From: Trachythela sp. YZ-2020
Taxonomy: Eukaryota; Cnidaria; Anthozoa; Malacalcyonacea; Clavulariidae
Reading direction: 5' to 3'
Assembly (NCBI GenBank): GCA_016169945.1
Contig: JADLSH010000245.1
Coordinates: 62,001 to 126,000 of the forward strand
Length of the DNA: 64,000 bases
Shown: positions 11,880-21,924 of the stretch, piece after piece
How positions within the stretch are numbered: position 1 is the stretch's first letter
Layout: every line of letters begins with the position of its first letter
The notes under the pieces: generated by a model
What the model saw: only the letters and a program-made list of their open reading frames with translations
The model's database searches: none
What the model was told of the DNA's origin: nothing
Program-made: the position numbers and the translations under genes

Positions 11880-12347
11880 GAGGGTCGAGGGTCAGAGGTC
11901 GAGGGTCGAGGGTGGAATGTCGAGGTCAAGTTAAATTAATGATACTAAATTTAGATTTTATAATTGTTGTTAAATTGACAAGGCCGCGGTCGTAACTATT
12001 TTTGAACTATTTTCATAACTATTTTCATAACTATTTTCATAACTATTTTTAATTATGACCACGGCCTTGTCAATTTACAACAATTATAAAATCTAAAGTT
12101 AGTATCATTAATTTAACTTACTAATCAATATTTCGTGTTAATATTTACGAAAAGAAGTTCTGTAAATTGACAAAAGTATAGTTTTTAAAAGTTTTTACAC
12201 CATTCAGCATTCTACTCAAATTCAACAGTACCAATGAAATCAATTTTTCGACCTCGACTTTCGACCCTCGACCTCGACATTCGACCCTCGATATGCGACC
12301 TCGACCTTCCACACTCGACCTCTGACCATCGACAAAAACCCAGACTC
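11880..12347. mobile_element. Foldback MITE copy 1 (Mutator-like, 8-9 bp TSD)
   Basis: The outer parts are minisatellite-like TCGAGGG (left) and CGACCCTCGA (right). Inside them is a long dyad: TTAAATTAATGATACTAAAT...GACAAGGCCGCGGTC mirrored by GACCACGGCCTTGTC...TTAATTTAA, with ATAACTATTTTC repeats at the centre. It is flanked by TTACACTTC (11871-11879) and TTACACTTT (12348-12356), a 9-bp duplication with one mismatch. The left terminus lacks the GTTTGGGTTTTGG stretch found in the second copy. Confidence 0.75.
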
Positions 12348-13469
12348 TTACACTTTTTTGTAGTAAGGTCTATTTATTATTATACACTGATGCACGAAGT
12401 AATTTAAAATAGCCATATGTTAGTCGTGCGACATAGCTTAATGGACAAGATGATTATCAGAAAGCTTATTCGGTATAATCCCTCCTTGAACTCACTATTT
12501 TATAAAATTATAAACATCAAACAAGTACACAATATGAAAACAACTGAGTGCATCCCAAAATTGAGGGCCTTACATCCAAATATAATTTGAGTTCATTGGT
12601 CAAAAGCAACGAGTATCTAACTATAGTTACACCCGGATTCTTGATTTAAGTGCATAATTAGTTTCCAGAATTCAGTGTACAAGTTCTTCAGCAAATGACT
12701 ATTATTTTTCAACGCATTGTCCTCAGCACAAGAATTTTGTGATTAAGATTTTTGGTTAAATATTTAGCTTTCTGCAAAGTTCACGATTAAATATAGCCTA
12801 TACGGGCATCCCATGACATCGTCAATGTAAGGGACTGCGCAACAACGACGAAAAGCTTGCTACGCGAAAGAATGCGGAAATAGGAAAACATTAATTGAAG
12901 AAAGAGAAAAACCATGGGAGAAATTAATATGAAGGTGTCTGATATTTCGTTGCCTGAAATGCAAAATGAACAATATGAACTAGTACGTTTCTGTACGTCA
13001 GAATGGCATCGTAGAAACTCCAGATTTCAAAATTTTCCGGGGCAACATGACCCTTGGCCTCCACAGAGTTTGTCTAGCCCCCGCATCCAAATCAATCTCC
13101 CGCCGCCTATGACATGCCAGATTATCAACGTACACTACACTATAGAGTAGATATCGGATGCATGAGCTTTATCTAAATGACTTATAATTAACCAAAATTT
13201 AGCAAGTGAAACGTTAAACATATAGTAATTTCACTTTTTGCTGAAACCGGTTTGAATTTGTAAAACCATAGTACGTATATATTTGCCTTTAATCGTTTTT
13301 TCTTTAATAACATATAGTCATGCAGGTTGTTCCTACGCAATAAAAAAATAGCAATAACAATCAACACCGGTAACGGTAGGATTGGCGGCATCCAGAAAAC
13401 AGTGGCTACGATATACCGCAGTCGTGAACGTATTTTCTAACAGGTTAACCGTACGCTATACCGCTTGCT
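12348..13469. other. Intergenic, tRNA-like box motifs
   Basis: No gene is recognised. TAGCTTAATGG at 12434-12444 fits a polymerase III A box, and CGGTATAATCCC at 12471-12482 is a weak B-box match, so a tRNA-derived SINE head is possible. A 78-codon open frame at 12914-13150 has no recognisable domain. Confidence 0.3.
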
Positions 13470-13982
13470 GAGTTTGGGTTTTGGTCGAGGGTCGAGGGTG
13501 GAAGGTCGAGGGTGGGAGGTCGAGGGTCGAAAGTCGAGGTCGAATGTCGAGGGTCGAAAGTCGAGGTCGGCTTTCTATACTTTTGTCAATTTACAGAACT
13601 TCTTTTCGTAAATATTAACACGAAATATTGATCAGTAAGTTAAATTAATTATACTAAATTAAGATTTTATAGTTGTTAAATTGACAAGGCCGCGGTCATA
13701 ACTATTTTTGAACTAGTTTCTGATAACTATTTTTAGTTATGACCGCGGCCGTGTCAATTTAACAACAACTATAAAATCTAAATTTAATATCATTAATTTA
13801 ACTTACTGATCAATATTTCGTGTTAATATTTACGAAAATAAGTTCTGTAAATTGACAAAAGTATAGTTTTTAAAAGTTTTTACACCATTGAAATCAATTT
13901 TTCGACCCTCGACATTCGACCCTCGACCTTCCACCCTCGACCTCGACCTTCCACCCTCGACCCTCAACCAAAACCCAAACTC
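13470..13982. mobile_element. Foldback MITE copy 2 (Mutator-like, 9-bp TSD)
   Basis: This is a near-complete palindrome of 513 bp. The termini GAGTTTGGGTTTTGG and CCAAAACCCAAACTC are exact complements, followed by TCGAGGG minisatellite arms, an AT-rich dyad and a central AAGGCCGCGGTC/GACCGCGGCC dyad. The 9-bp direct repeat CCGCTTGCT lies at 13461-13469 and 13983-13991. A 9-bp TSD with long inverted arms is characteristic of Mutator-like foldback MITEs. It shares its core with the element at 11880-12347. Confidence 0.85.
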
Positions 13983-14739
13983 CCGCTTGCTGCATGTTAT
14001 TTTAATTTATGTTATAGTTATTTTCCGATATGGCATGAGTATTGCAATTCTATATCAAACTAAAACAGGAAAAGGTGGTAATGTTGAGAGCTATTCCATG
14101 CATCCACAAGTGTATTCTCTGGTGAGAGCGTACTGTCAAGTCCATGAAGGCAAAATCTAAAAATATATTGCATAATGAACTTCCAGAAACTTACAGTATA
14201 TTACAGGAAGTATATGAAAACAGACCATATTCGTTCCTTACCTTCTCACACATGTACGTTGCATGCAAGTTGTCATGTCTAATCGCAGATTGTAAGTCGT
14301 AAAGTGTATTCAGTTGTCTAAGAAGACTGATAAGACAAGAGATGCACTTAATTATGACATACAGCATGCAATAGAGCTGCACTAATCTCGCCGTCGGCTT
14401 CAGCAAAAGTGAACTTTGCTTTTATTTCGTTGGCATATCGCAGTTGTTAATGTTTAATCTCTAAAGACTATAGAAAAAGCAAGAACAGACCTACCGTCGA
14501 TATACTTTAGCATTTTATCGCACACTGTACAAAGTTTAATAGGTTGTTGCCTGTTTGGATTACAGATGAATATACGTCTAACGATTACGCATGCAAGGTT
14601 AACTCCTATATATACCAAGCACTATTTGATATTTTTGTGCGTTTAGAGACGTTTTAGGTACGTTACTGTACAACAAAAGCATGGGACATTTGGAGCACTA
14701 TTAGTGCACGTTGCATGCAATTGTACTTTCATCTCCGGA
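13983..14739. other. Intergenic
   Basis: Nothing recognisable. A short open stretch at ~14030-14159 has no domain similarity that I can name. Confidence 0.25.
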
Positions 14740-14911
14740 CTCTAGCCTGCGTGGCAGGCGTTCTATTGCGGGAGAGGGAGTTTTGTTTTGGGAGCGGGTT
14801 TTGTTTAGAGCGCGCGCTTTTTTTGACAGCGCGCGAGGTGAGAAGAAAATAGAGGTGGGGGGGGGGACGTAAAGAGAAATTTGAGCGGAGAGGCGAAATG
14901 AACGCCTGCCA
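14740..14911. mobile_element. MITE with GGCAGGCGTTC ends
   Basis: GGCAGGCGTTC at 14753-14763 is mirrored by GAACGCCTGCC at 14900-14910. The interior holds GCGCGCGC runs and a G-rich stretch. No coding sequence. Similar GCAGGCG-ended elements are common in cnidarian genomes; this is recollection and was not tested. Confidence 0.5.
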
Positions 14912-14960
14912 AGATCCTTTTCAGAGTTTGACTACTAGTCGCGTGTCGCCGGTTTTAAGT

Positions 14961-15100
14961 CGCGGGTAAAAGGACGCGGGTAAAATGACGCGGGTAAAAG
15001 GACGCGGGTAAAAGGACGCGGGTAAAAGGACGCGGGTAAAAGGACGCGGGTAAAAGGACGCGGGTAAAAGGACGCGTATCGCGATTAAAAGGTCGCGGGT
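14961..15100. repeat. 14-bp minisatellite
   Basis: About nine to ten copies of GACGCGGGTAAAAG with few changes. It is open in two minus-strand frames purely from the repeat. Confidence 0.9.
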
Positions 15101-15314
15101 CGTAAAAAACTTCAAAATGTATTTTCTTAAAAAGTGTGAAAAAAATCATTTTATTAGTTATTTATTAGTATTATTTCGAAGCGAGTATTATTACAACGCT
15201 TCGTTAATACTAACATCTAGTTTTGTAATACAAATTATACAAAATATTCCATACAATTTATTTCCGCGAAGATGGTTTAAAATACTTACCAGTCTTCCTG
15301 GAATGAAGAAGTGA

Positions 15315-16210
15315 ACTTTATTTAGTCACGGTGGACTCATCAGGATTTACAAAGGAATACAAGATTACTAAGTTACAGAAGTTACACAATACTAATAAAA
15401 CTTACAAACATAAAATATACCTGGTTTCCATGAGTGCCGTGATATATACAATTAAAAATTTTAAATTATCGAATAAGGTTGCTGTAGTACATCTTAAATT
15501 GGGATAAGGTATTAGCCTGCCCCATCTCAGTTGGGAGGGAGTTCCATAGTACCGCTCCACTCTAACTGAAACTATTTTTCAGGTAATTGGTGTGAGGATG
15601 CGGCAGAGCTAATTTGTCACTGGTGTCTCTCAACGTATAATTCGTAATGCTACTGCGATCAGTAAACATCTGTGCGAGATAATCTGGCGCTAAGCCATTT
15701 AAAGATTTATACACCATGGTAGCCTTGGCAATTTTGCGCTGAGATTTCAGATCTTTCCATCCAAGTTTTTCCAGTAGATAATCGACACTTGTTTCACAAC
15801 TAGCTGAAGTTAACACCCTGGCAGCACGATTTTGAAGTTTTTGTAATCTATCCGCCAGGGTACTACCACAGCTATCCCAGACTACGGAACAATAGTCGAA
15901 ATAAGGTTGAACCAGACTATTGAATATCATTTGCAATGTAAAGGAATTAACAAATAGCTTTACTCGCTTTAGAGCACCTATGCTGGAGGCAACTTTTTTT
16001 ACACAGTTTATCAATGCGAACATTCCAGGACAAGTTCTCGTCAATATGCATACCAAGTGATTTTGTATGAGATACTTGTTTAACTGGAATGTTATTAAGT
16101 GCCAAAGAAGGCATCGAATTAAAAGTATTGATTCTTTGACGAGAGCCAATTAATATGAATTCTGTTTTAGTCTGGTTTAGAGTAAGTCTATTCGCTGTCA
16201 ACCATTCACT
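15315..16210 (-). pseudogene. 5'-truncated CR1-like LINE, RT C-terminal part
   Basis: Reading on the minus strand from ~16201: LTLNQTKTEFILIGSRQR, then KSLGMHIDENLSW, a frameshift near 15985, then FNSLVQPYFDYCSVVWDSC and LQKLQNRAARVLT, a second disruption near 15570, then SGAVLWNSLPTEM. These blocks are the RT thumb and C-terminal region of CR1/L2 LINEs. The 3' UTR carries AATAAAG near 15320. The palm domain with the catalytic Asp pair is absent (5' truncation, usual for LINE insertions). Inactive. Confidence 0.8.
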
Positions 16211-17989
16211 GACACTAACAATTCATCCTCTCGATGGCACCATTCATCCTCTCGGCATTAATGAGCGCCTCTCTTACATTTAACTCCTATCTGTTTATGT
16301 CTGCCATCAGCAGATACTCTACATCTCACCTTATCTAATATTTCGTTCCTTGTTTTCTGTCTTTCTTGCTTTGTTATCTTTGTTCGCTGCTCCTTATATG
16401 CTAACATATTTTGTGATGTGATTTCCATATTTTGTTTATAGTTTGTTTTGATTAAATCTATCTGATTGGTTTATTTTTTATCACGTGATTGCTTTTGTAT
16501 TCACTATAAAAGCACATGTTTTTCCCCCGACCCATTCTACTAACTTCCAGACGAAGAGCCTTCGCTCGAAACGTCGAAGTTATCATTGTATTTTTCAGGT
16601 AGTTTTACACAACAGTCAACCGCCGTATTAACTTTTTAGGAGGTATAGACGTTACAGAAGTCTTACAGTCTTGGAGCACGTCCCTCATGGAGATCGCCCT
16701 ATGAAAAGACGAGGCCTTGTTGTTGAAGCCAAATTTTTAATATCTGGGATATGGTATTTGTGAAATACAACCTGTATACGGATGTATTCACAGTAATAAA
16801 TTTCAACCACATATTAATTTCAACGACATAAAATTTCAAACACATGCGAGGGTGATACCTGACCCGTAGATGTGACGATGAAAAGAGAATCTACATGCTG
16901 CCCTGAATACACTTATGATGGACGTTTTTTGGGATGCGAAGGAGATCCCGCACCTTAGCTATCTGTTCACAGCTGGATAATGATGTTGTCTTTTCCTAGC
17001 TATATCATATCTGCAAGACGTTTGTAAAACGTTGTTGCTTCTCTTCCCATGCTACAAGAGGAGTGAATATACGCCACGTTCCACGTCCCTAATTCGTTGT
17101 CCGTATTCTCGCTTCTTAGCTTGTTCGTGTCTTCTGTATGATATTGTTTTTTACATGACGTTCATCGTCATACGTTCTTGTAGAATGTGGAAAACTCTCA
17201 CGTGTCATATGAATGGTAGAGTTATAGCAAGCACATAAACACTATTACTGATGTCACCGAAGTGTTCAAACCTCGAAAAATCCGTACGACTGCTACGCCC
17301 AAAAGCATTCGTTGCCCCTCCCACAAACATGCAGAAATTGTCACACGTTTCATTTCTATTTATAAATCCGAAGTCATTAAAGCTTTTAATGTCTTACTCG
17401 CGTATGAATATTTTTGTATATTTTGATGCTTCTTTTTGTATATTCTGATAGCTTTTACTCTTCCAAATCTTCTAGAGAGCATTTTGAAACAGTATTATAC
17501 TATGACAAACTCGTATAATGCAACGAACACTTCGCCCTCAGCAAGAAAAACAGTAAAGTTTTAAAATCAAAACATGCATGTTTATGGGCCGAGGTGTAAC
17601 GATTTAAGGGCGTTGTGATCGTGTGATTTTCGGAACTTGTTAACATTTCGATGACATCCGTAGTAGCTGTTGGTCTCTTCGTATTTTTCTTCGTAGCTTC
17701 CTTCGGCATTATCTTTGTTTATTTCGATTTCTAAGCTGTTGTTATGTGGATGATCGTGATTAAATATTGACCGTATAAACAATGTTTGTCTCTTCGTTCT
17801 TGCTACTAGGACTACTCTCTAACGAGTGGTAAACTTGCATGGCAACCTCTTAAACTCTGTAATTGGTCTCTTGTGTGATGCAACAACAGCTCCTTGGGAA
17901 TGGAATCATTAACACCTACTGTAACATATTTCTATCTTGAAGTCGCCCTATATATGTATACATAGTTATATACAGCATCGGCGGTCTTA
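16211..17989. other. Intergenic, no gene recognised
   Basis: The sequence has several short open frames without domains. A hammerhead-like hairpin lies at 16548-16572 (listed separately). I looked here for upstream GPD1 exons (the GGRN and catalytic Lys regions) and did not find any. Confidence 0.3.
16548..16572 (+). ncRNA. Hammerhead-like hairpin motif, copy 1
   Basis: CAGACGA, one extra A, stem GAGC / loop CTTC / stem GCTC, then GAAAC followed by GTCG. The layout mirrors a hammerhead core (CUGANGA, stem II, GAAA) but has one core mismatch and one extra base before stem II. The same layout occurs at 62078 and around 53257-53610. Such motifs are known from Penelope-like and related retroelements. 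Activity is unproven. Confidence 0.35.
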
Positions 17990-18150
17990 GACCGGTAATC
18001 GAAATTCTGCCCAAAATATCTTGCGAACAAAGCAGTGGGGGGGCGGGAACCCGGGAGAATAAGGGCGGGAGATGGGCGGGAAGCGGGAGGAGACGGAGCG
18101 GGATGCGGGAGTCATGCGAGGGCGGGAGGCGGGAGAAGAGTCCCTCTTTA
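17990..18150. repeat. G-rich GGCGGGAG repeat block 1
   Basis: Repeated GGCGGGAG-type segments. A similar block lies at 18645-18745. G-quadruplex potential is evident from the spaced GGG runs. Confidence 0.6.
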
Positions 18151-18644
18151 AGCAAACTATCAAAAATCAGAACCAAACAATGTTGACTATTCACTATTTT
18201 AACTGGCATTAAACTTTATCGTCAGTCATGACAGTCATCGGAGGCATTTTTTAGTCCTTTTTAATGTCTATAAATGGCATTCGACTTACATCCGCAGGTG
18301 GTTGGAGTTCTGTCGGCGTGTTTCCACATTCAAGGAAATTTCCTTTTTTAAGGATATTTTGACCGAAAAAAGGAGTTTCAAGGAGGGAAAAAGGACGAAA
18401 AAAGGAATCAAGGAAATCTAAGGAATTTTTGAGTAACTGAATTGTACTGAATTGTTTTGAAGATTCTTTGTATAAAAAACTCTTTTGCAGCCTATGAGCA
18501 AGTCAGTAGGATCTACAATGACTACAATGAACAATTAACTTGCCACAAAGTTTCGGCGTATTGGCTGTTAAACCGAAACTCGATCCAAGTCATGAGCAAC
18601 ATTAGATAGGACGGCTTAATATAGCAACATAGCCAAGTTAGTAG
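18151..18644. other. Intergenic
   Basis: Purine-rich AAGGA repeats at 18340-18430. No gene or element recognised. Confidence 0.3.
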
Positions 18645-18745
18645 AAAAAGGGCGGGAGGCGGGAGACAATTCGCAAAAAGGTACGGGAGGCAGAAGAGGA
18701 GGTACGGGAGGCGGGAGATGTTGACCCCCCTGCCCCCCCCCCCCA
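18645..18745. repeat. G-rich GGCGGGAG repeat block 2
   Basis: The same GGGAGGCGGGAG motif as block 1, interspersed with GGTACGGGAGGC, ending in a C-rich run at 18726-18744. Confidence 0.6.
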
Positions 18746-18794
18746 CACACACAAAGCAAGTTTCCAGAATTCACAAGGTGTTCTGATTCGGTAG

Positions 18795-18960
18795 CTGACG
18801 ATAGATGACACTGGATGACAGTAGATGACACTAGGTGACACTAGGTGACACTAGGTGACAGTAGATGACACTGCAAGATGACAGTAAATGACACTAGATG
18901 ATGATAGATAACAGTAGATAACACTATATGACAGTAGATAACGGTAGATGACGGTACATA
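18795..18960. repeat. ~10-11-bp minisatellite (GATGACANTA)
   Basis: About fifteen imperfect copies of TGACACTAGG / TGACAGTAGA with A-G transitions. It lies in the intron upstream of the penultimate GPD1 exon. Confidence 0.8.
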
Positions 18961-19085
18961 TAGGAATATATAGGGTGTATGTCTCATATTGGCTTATGTA
19001 TGCGATCATAAATTAAAGCAATTCGTAATGTCCGTTGCAAAAACATTCGAGCCTTCTAATTGTTTATTCATGTGCATTTGTCTAG

Positions 19086-19192
19086 AGTTTTGAAGTTATT
19101 GAGAAGGAGATCTTAAATGGTCAGAAACTTCAAGGACCACACACACTACATGAGCTGTATAGAATACTAAAAGAAAAGGAATTGACAGAAAG
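19086..19192 (+). CDS. GPD1: Glycerol-3-phosphate dehydrogenase (NAD+), penultimate exon
   Basis: The exon is bounded by an acceptor (TTTGTCTAG) and a donor (AG|GTAATG). In phase 0 it encodes 35 residues plus two bases: [20 protein letters not shown] and on to LKEKELTE. The block NGQKLQGP followed by an LY-IL helix is the signature of the C-terminal domain of cytosolic NAD-dependent glycerol-3-phosphate dehydrogenase. That enzyme interconverts dihydroxyacetone phosphate and sn-glycerol 3-phosphate. The two overhanging bases (AG) join C from the next exon to give Ser, and the frame continues into FPLFTAI. Upstream exons (NAD-binding domain, catalytic Lys) were not found in the window. They may lie farther upstream or be too diverged for me to see. 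The gene is surrounded by repeats. Confidence 0.85.
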
Positions 19193-19384
19193 GTAATGTA
19201 AGACACATTTCGGGAAAGAGATATTGTTTTTCAAACATTTTTTTAACTGTGTACTAAGTCGTTATCGGCTCTGCGAAGTCTACATGCTTGTGTTGTACTT
19301 GTGTGTTGTATGTGAAAGCATACATGTCACATGCTTCTCTTTATAATCTCGTCGTTCAAACTGTACATCAATTTTTGAGCAATA

Positions 19385-19684
19385 CATAGACCATTTGCAG
19401 AATTACTAGAGCGTATAGCATTATATACGCATAGTCTCGACTTCATTCTTTGATTTTTTTATATTCAGTCCTACGCGTAATGTTTGAAGTTTCTGCCGGT
19501 ATTCAAAAGGATGAAGCCGAAGCTATGCTGCCCCGTCGCCAGTCGCTTGTCACAATTTCACCTTCCCATTTACCTTTGCGCACGCCTGTACACCAGGCAG
19601 GCATTGCCCGCATTTCACCTGTGGAAGAGGCAGGAGGCTATGCGTGTATATAGTGCGCTCCAGTAATTCTGCAAATGGTCTATG
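19385..19684. mobile_element. 300-bp MITE with TA target in the last GPD1 intron
   Basis: The ends are inverted over about 48 bp, starting CATAGACCATTTGCAGAATT, with a few mismatches. The element is flanked directly by TA on both sides, which fits a Tc1/mariner-type non-autonomous element. It lies between the last two GPD1 exons. Confidence 0.85.
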
Positions 19685-19760
19685 TAAAAGCCTATCTGAA
19701 TAAGGATTGTCAAATAGAAAGAAGTAAAACTACTAAAACTATATTTTTGTCCCCTTTCAG

Positions 19761-19848
19761 CTTCCCGTTATTTACAGCAATATCCAAAGTCGTATACGAA
19801 GGTTATCCACCGCTAGCGCTTATTGATATGCTGAAAGATCACTTTTAA
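19761..19848 (+). CDS. GPD1: Glycerol-3-phosphate dehydrogenase (NAD+), terminal exon
   Basis: It follows a strong acceptor (TTTTTGTCCCCTTTCAG). The first base completes the split Ser codon, then the frame encodes FPLFTAISKVVYEGYPPLAL and IDMLKDHF with TAA at 19846-19848. FPLF..(I/V).KV.YEG.P followed by a short amphipathic helix is how animal GPD1 proteins end. The length and intron phase agree with the preceding exon. This copy is intact, whereas a 125-bp duplicate of its 3' part lies at 11261-11385. The product is expected in the cytosol as a homodimer feeding glycerolipid synthesis and the glycerophosphate shuttle (family knowledge). Confidence 0.85.
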
Positions 19849-19974
19849 TATCTACGACTATGTCAATAACCTATTATCGTGGTTTACTATCAATCTGTAA
19901 AGTCAAAGTAAAATATTCTATTTAGACAAAAACAGGCGAAATTTTGCCAATATTTTAAATTTTGTCAACAAATG

Positions 19975-20275
19975 CGCAACAGCATCGCTGCAATTGCAGT
20001 GCCAACATCAAATAAAAACTTTTCTGCAAAAATTCTGACTAGTTGTCGCTGCAGTTGCAATGCTAACCTCGAAACTTGCATGCAAAATTTCTAACTATAG
20101 GTGTCGCTGCAATTGCAGTGCCAACATCAAAGCTCTTCTGCAAAAATTCCGACTAGTTGTCGTTACAAATGCAGTTTCAACCTCAAAGCTCTTCTGCAAG
20201 AACTCCAACTAGTTGTCGCTGCAATTGCAGTGCCAACCTCAAAGTTTCCGTCCAAAATATGTAACTACTGTAGTT
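19975..20275. repeat. ~56-61-bp minisatellite
   Basis: Five diverged units, each containing GTCGCTGCAATTGCAGTGCC, AACCTCAAA and TTCTGCAAAAATTC. Each unit includes the dyad CTGCAATTGCAG. Confidence 0.8.
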
Positions 20276-20611
20276 TAAACTGCTATGGAAGAACCAACGT
20301 CTGAGCTTTAACTTGTTGTTACGCTAAGTGTGACTATTCTAACGTCACAACCAAGCTTCGGTCATCCCCGCCTTTAATTAATAGACTATCTTTAAATATC
20401 TAGACTATATTGGAACGGCAATCTTTAAATTATGGTACGCGCAGGGGTAAATAAAGTGGGGACCGCTGGGACCGACGGTCGCAGGCACATTTCAGAAATG
20501 AACAACTTGCAGGCACATTTTGTAAGACTTGTTATAATTCATTGATGGAAAGTTAAAAGAAACATCAAAGCTGCCAGTTATGGACAAATAACTTTAGTCA
20601 TTATTATTAAT
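20276..20611. other. Downstream of GPD1, no gene
   Basis: Short duplicated phrase CAGGCACATTTT at ~20483 and 20510 (also near 21300). Nothing else recognised. Confidence 0.3.
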
Positions 20612-20760
20612 TAACAATTATTGGATGAGGTTTTTGTGATATCCGGAATTATCAAGGTCAACGTAAGTGTTATCAGGCGAAGCCGAAGACTGAGACTGAT
20701 AACACTTACCGAGACCTTGATAATTCCGGATATAACAAAAACCGAATTCAATAATTGTTT
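20612..20760. mobile_element. Hairpin MITE
   Basis: Arms of about 62 bp contain ATCCGGAATTATCAAGG and GTAAGTGTTATCAG and are mirrored with few mismatches around a short GC-richer loop. The outer sequence is AACAATTATTG / CAATAATTGTT. Non-coding. Confidence 0.7.
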
Positions 20761-21054
20761 TATTATACATTGCATTGTCATTAAACTCCTTCGATAAACA
20801 ACGATTTAAATTCTGTCGCACAAAACAACGTTTGGTTCTAAAATATTGGGGTAAAAACCAATTATAAAAATAAAACAAGAACGACAAAATATTAGAAATC
20901 TAATTTACTTACTATAGTTCTGATAAAAGTTTCAAAAGAGTGTATTTTTTACGCAAAAACTTTCAAAAAGACATCGTTTATTCATGTTGTTTTTTCTTGT
21001 TTTTATTCTTGTATGTACAGCTGCCGCTCGCTAAAAAAGTACGTACTGCTGGCT

Positions 21055-21110
21055 CAACCTACAGATAACTGAGTTATCTGCTAGCAGATAACTCAGTTAT
21101 CTGTAGGTTG
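21055..21110. repeat. Perfect 56-bp palindrome
   Basis: CAACCTACAGATAACTGAGT and onward is an exact self-complement centred on GCTAGC. Each arm also contains the smaller palindrome CAGATAACTGAGTTATCTG, giving a nested structure with no unpaired loop. Confidence 0.95.
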
Positions 21111-21750
21111 CGTGATTCCCATATTTAACTGTAAGCAATTAGCCAATCAGAAGACACGCAGTGACTACAATGTATAATAATAGTAGTTAATGATGGCAGA
21201 GAAAGTACATAAAACAATAATGGGCTGAGCCTAGTCAGCCGAATATAGCAATTCATGGCTCAACACGTTATGATTTCGCATTTTTATGGAGATATTTTGC
21301 AGGCACATTTTCAAATAGTTTTTGCGGTCCCAGGTACACAAAAAAGTTATCGACCCCTGGGTACGCGGACCAATTTTTTTTGGCACGGTACTCCTAATTT
21401 TTGCAGTGTAAACGCAAAATTAAGCGGACGCGTACCAACAGATTTTGCGGACCGAGACCGCCTCATGGTAATCTCGGCCGGCTTGAAATATGGCACGCGG
21501 CCTTAAAACTAATTACGCATGCGTATTCCTTGAAAAACTAACAGAGGAAAGGTGCATGTGGTCGGATGAAGCAACTCCGTACTTTTAATTGATTGGTGGT
21601 CAGGGGAAACAATCGAAAATTTTTTGGCTACATGAAAAACGTCAAGGCAAACTACTAAAGTTTATCAAATACTTCAGGTAAGTCACTAGAAAAACAAAAA
21701 TCATTCGTTGAATCCCGTGTTTCACTTTTCAACCTTGTATCTTAAAAAAC
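21111..21750. other. Intergenic, unclassified
   Basis: No domain recognised. The sequence includes GCAGGCACATTTTC (~21298), also seen near 20510, which hints at an old dispersed repeat. Confidence 0.3.
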
Positions 21751-21924
21751 AATAGATAGATAGATAGATAGATCAACTTTATTTAAACACATTGGCCTTT
21801 TCAGCAAAAGCTGATTTCCAAAAGGGATGTGTACTTACAAATTATTATTTATATACTAGCTCTAATATTACATACATAACAAATACAATTATATACCTAT
21901 TTAGACAAAAAATTAACTACTACT

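Noticed and set aside
16211..19085. Upstream GPD1 exons
   Set aside because: No GGRN, catalytic Lys or NAD-binding motif could be read in any frame.
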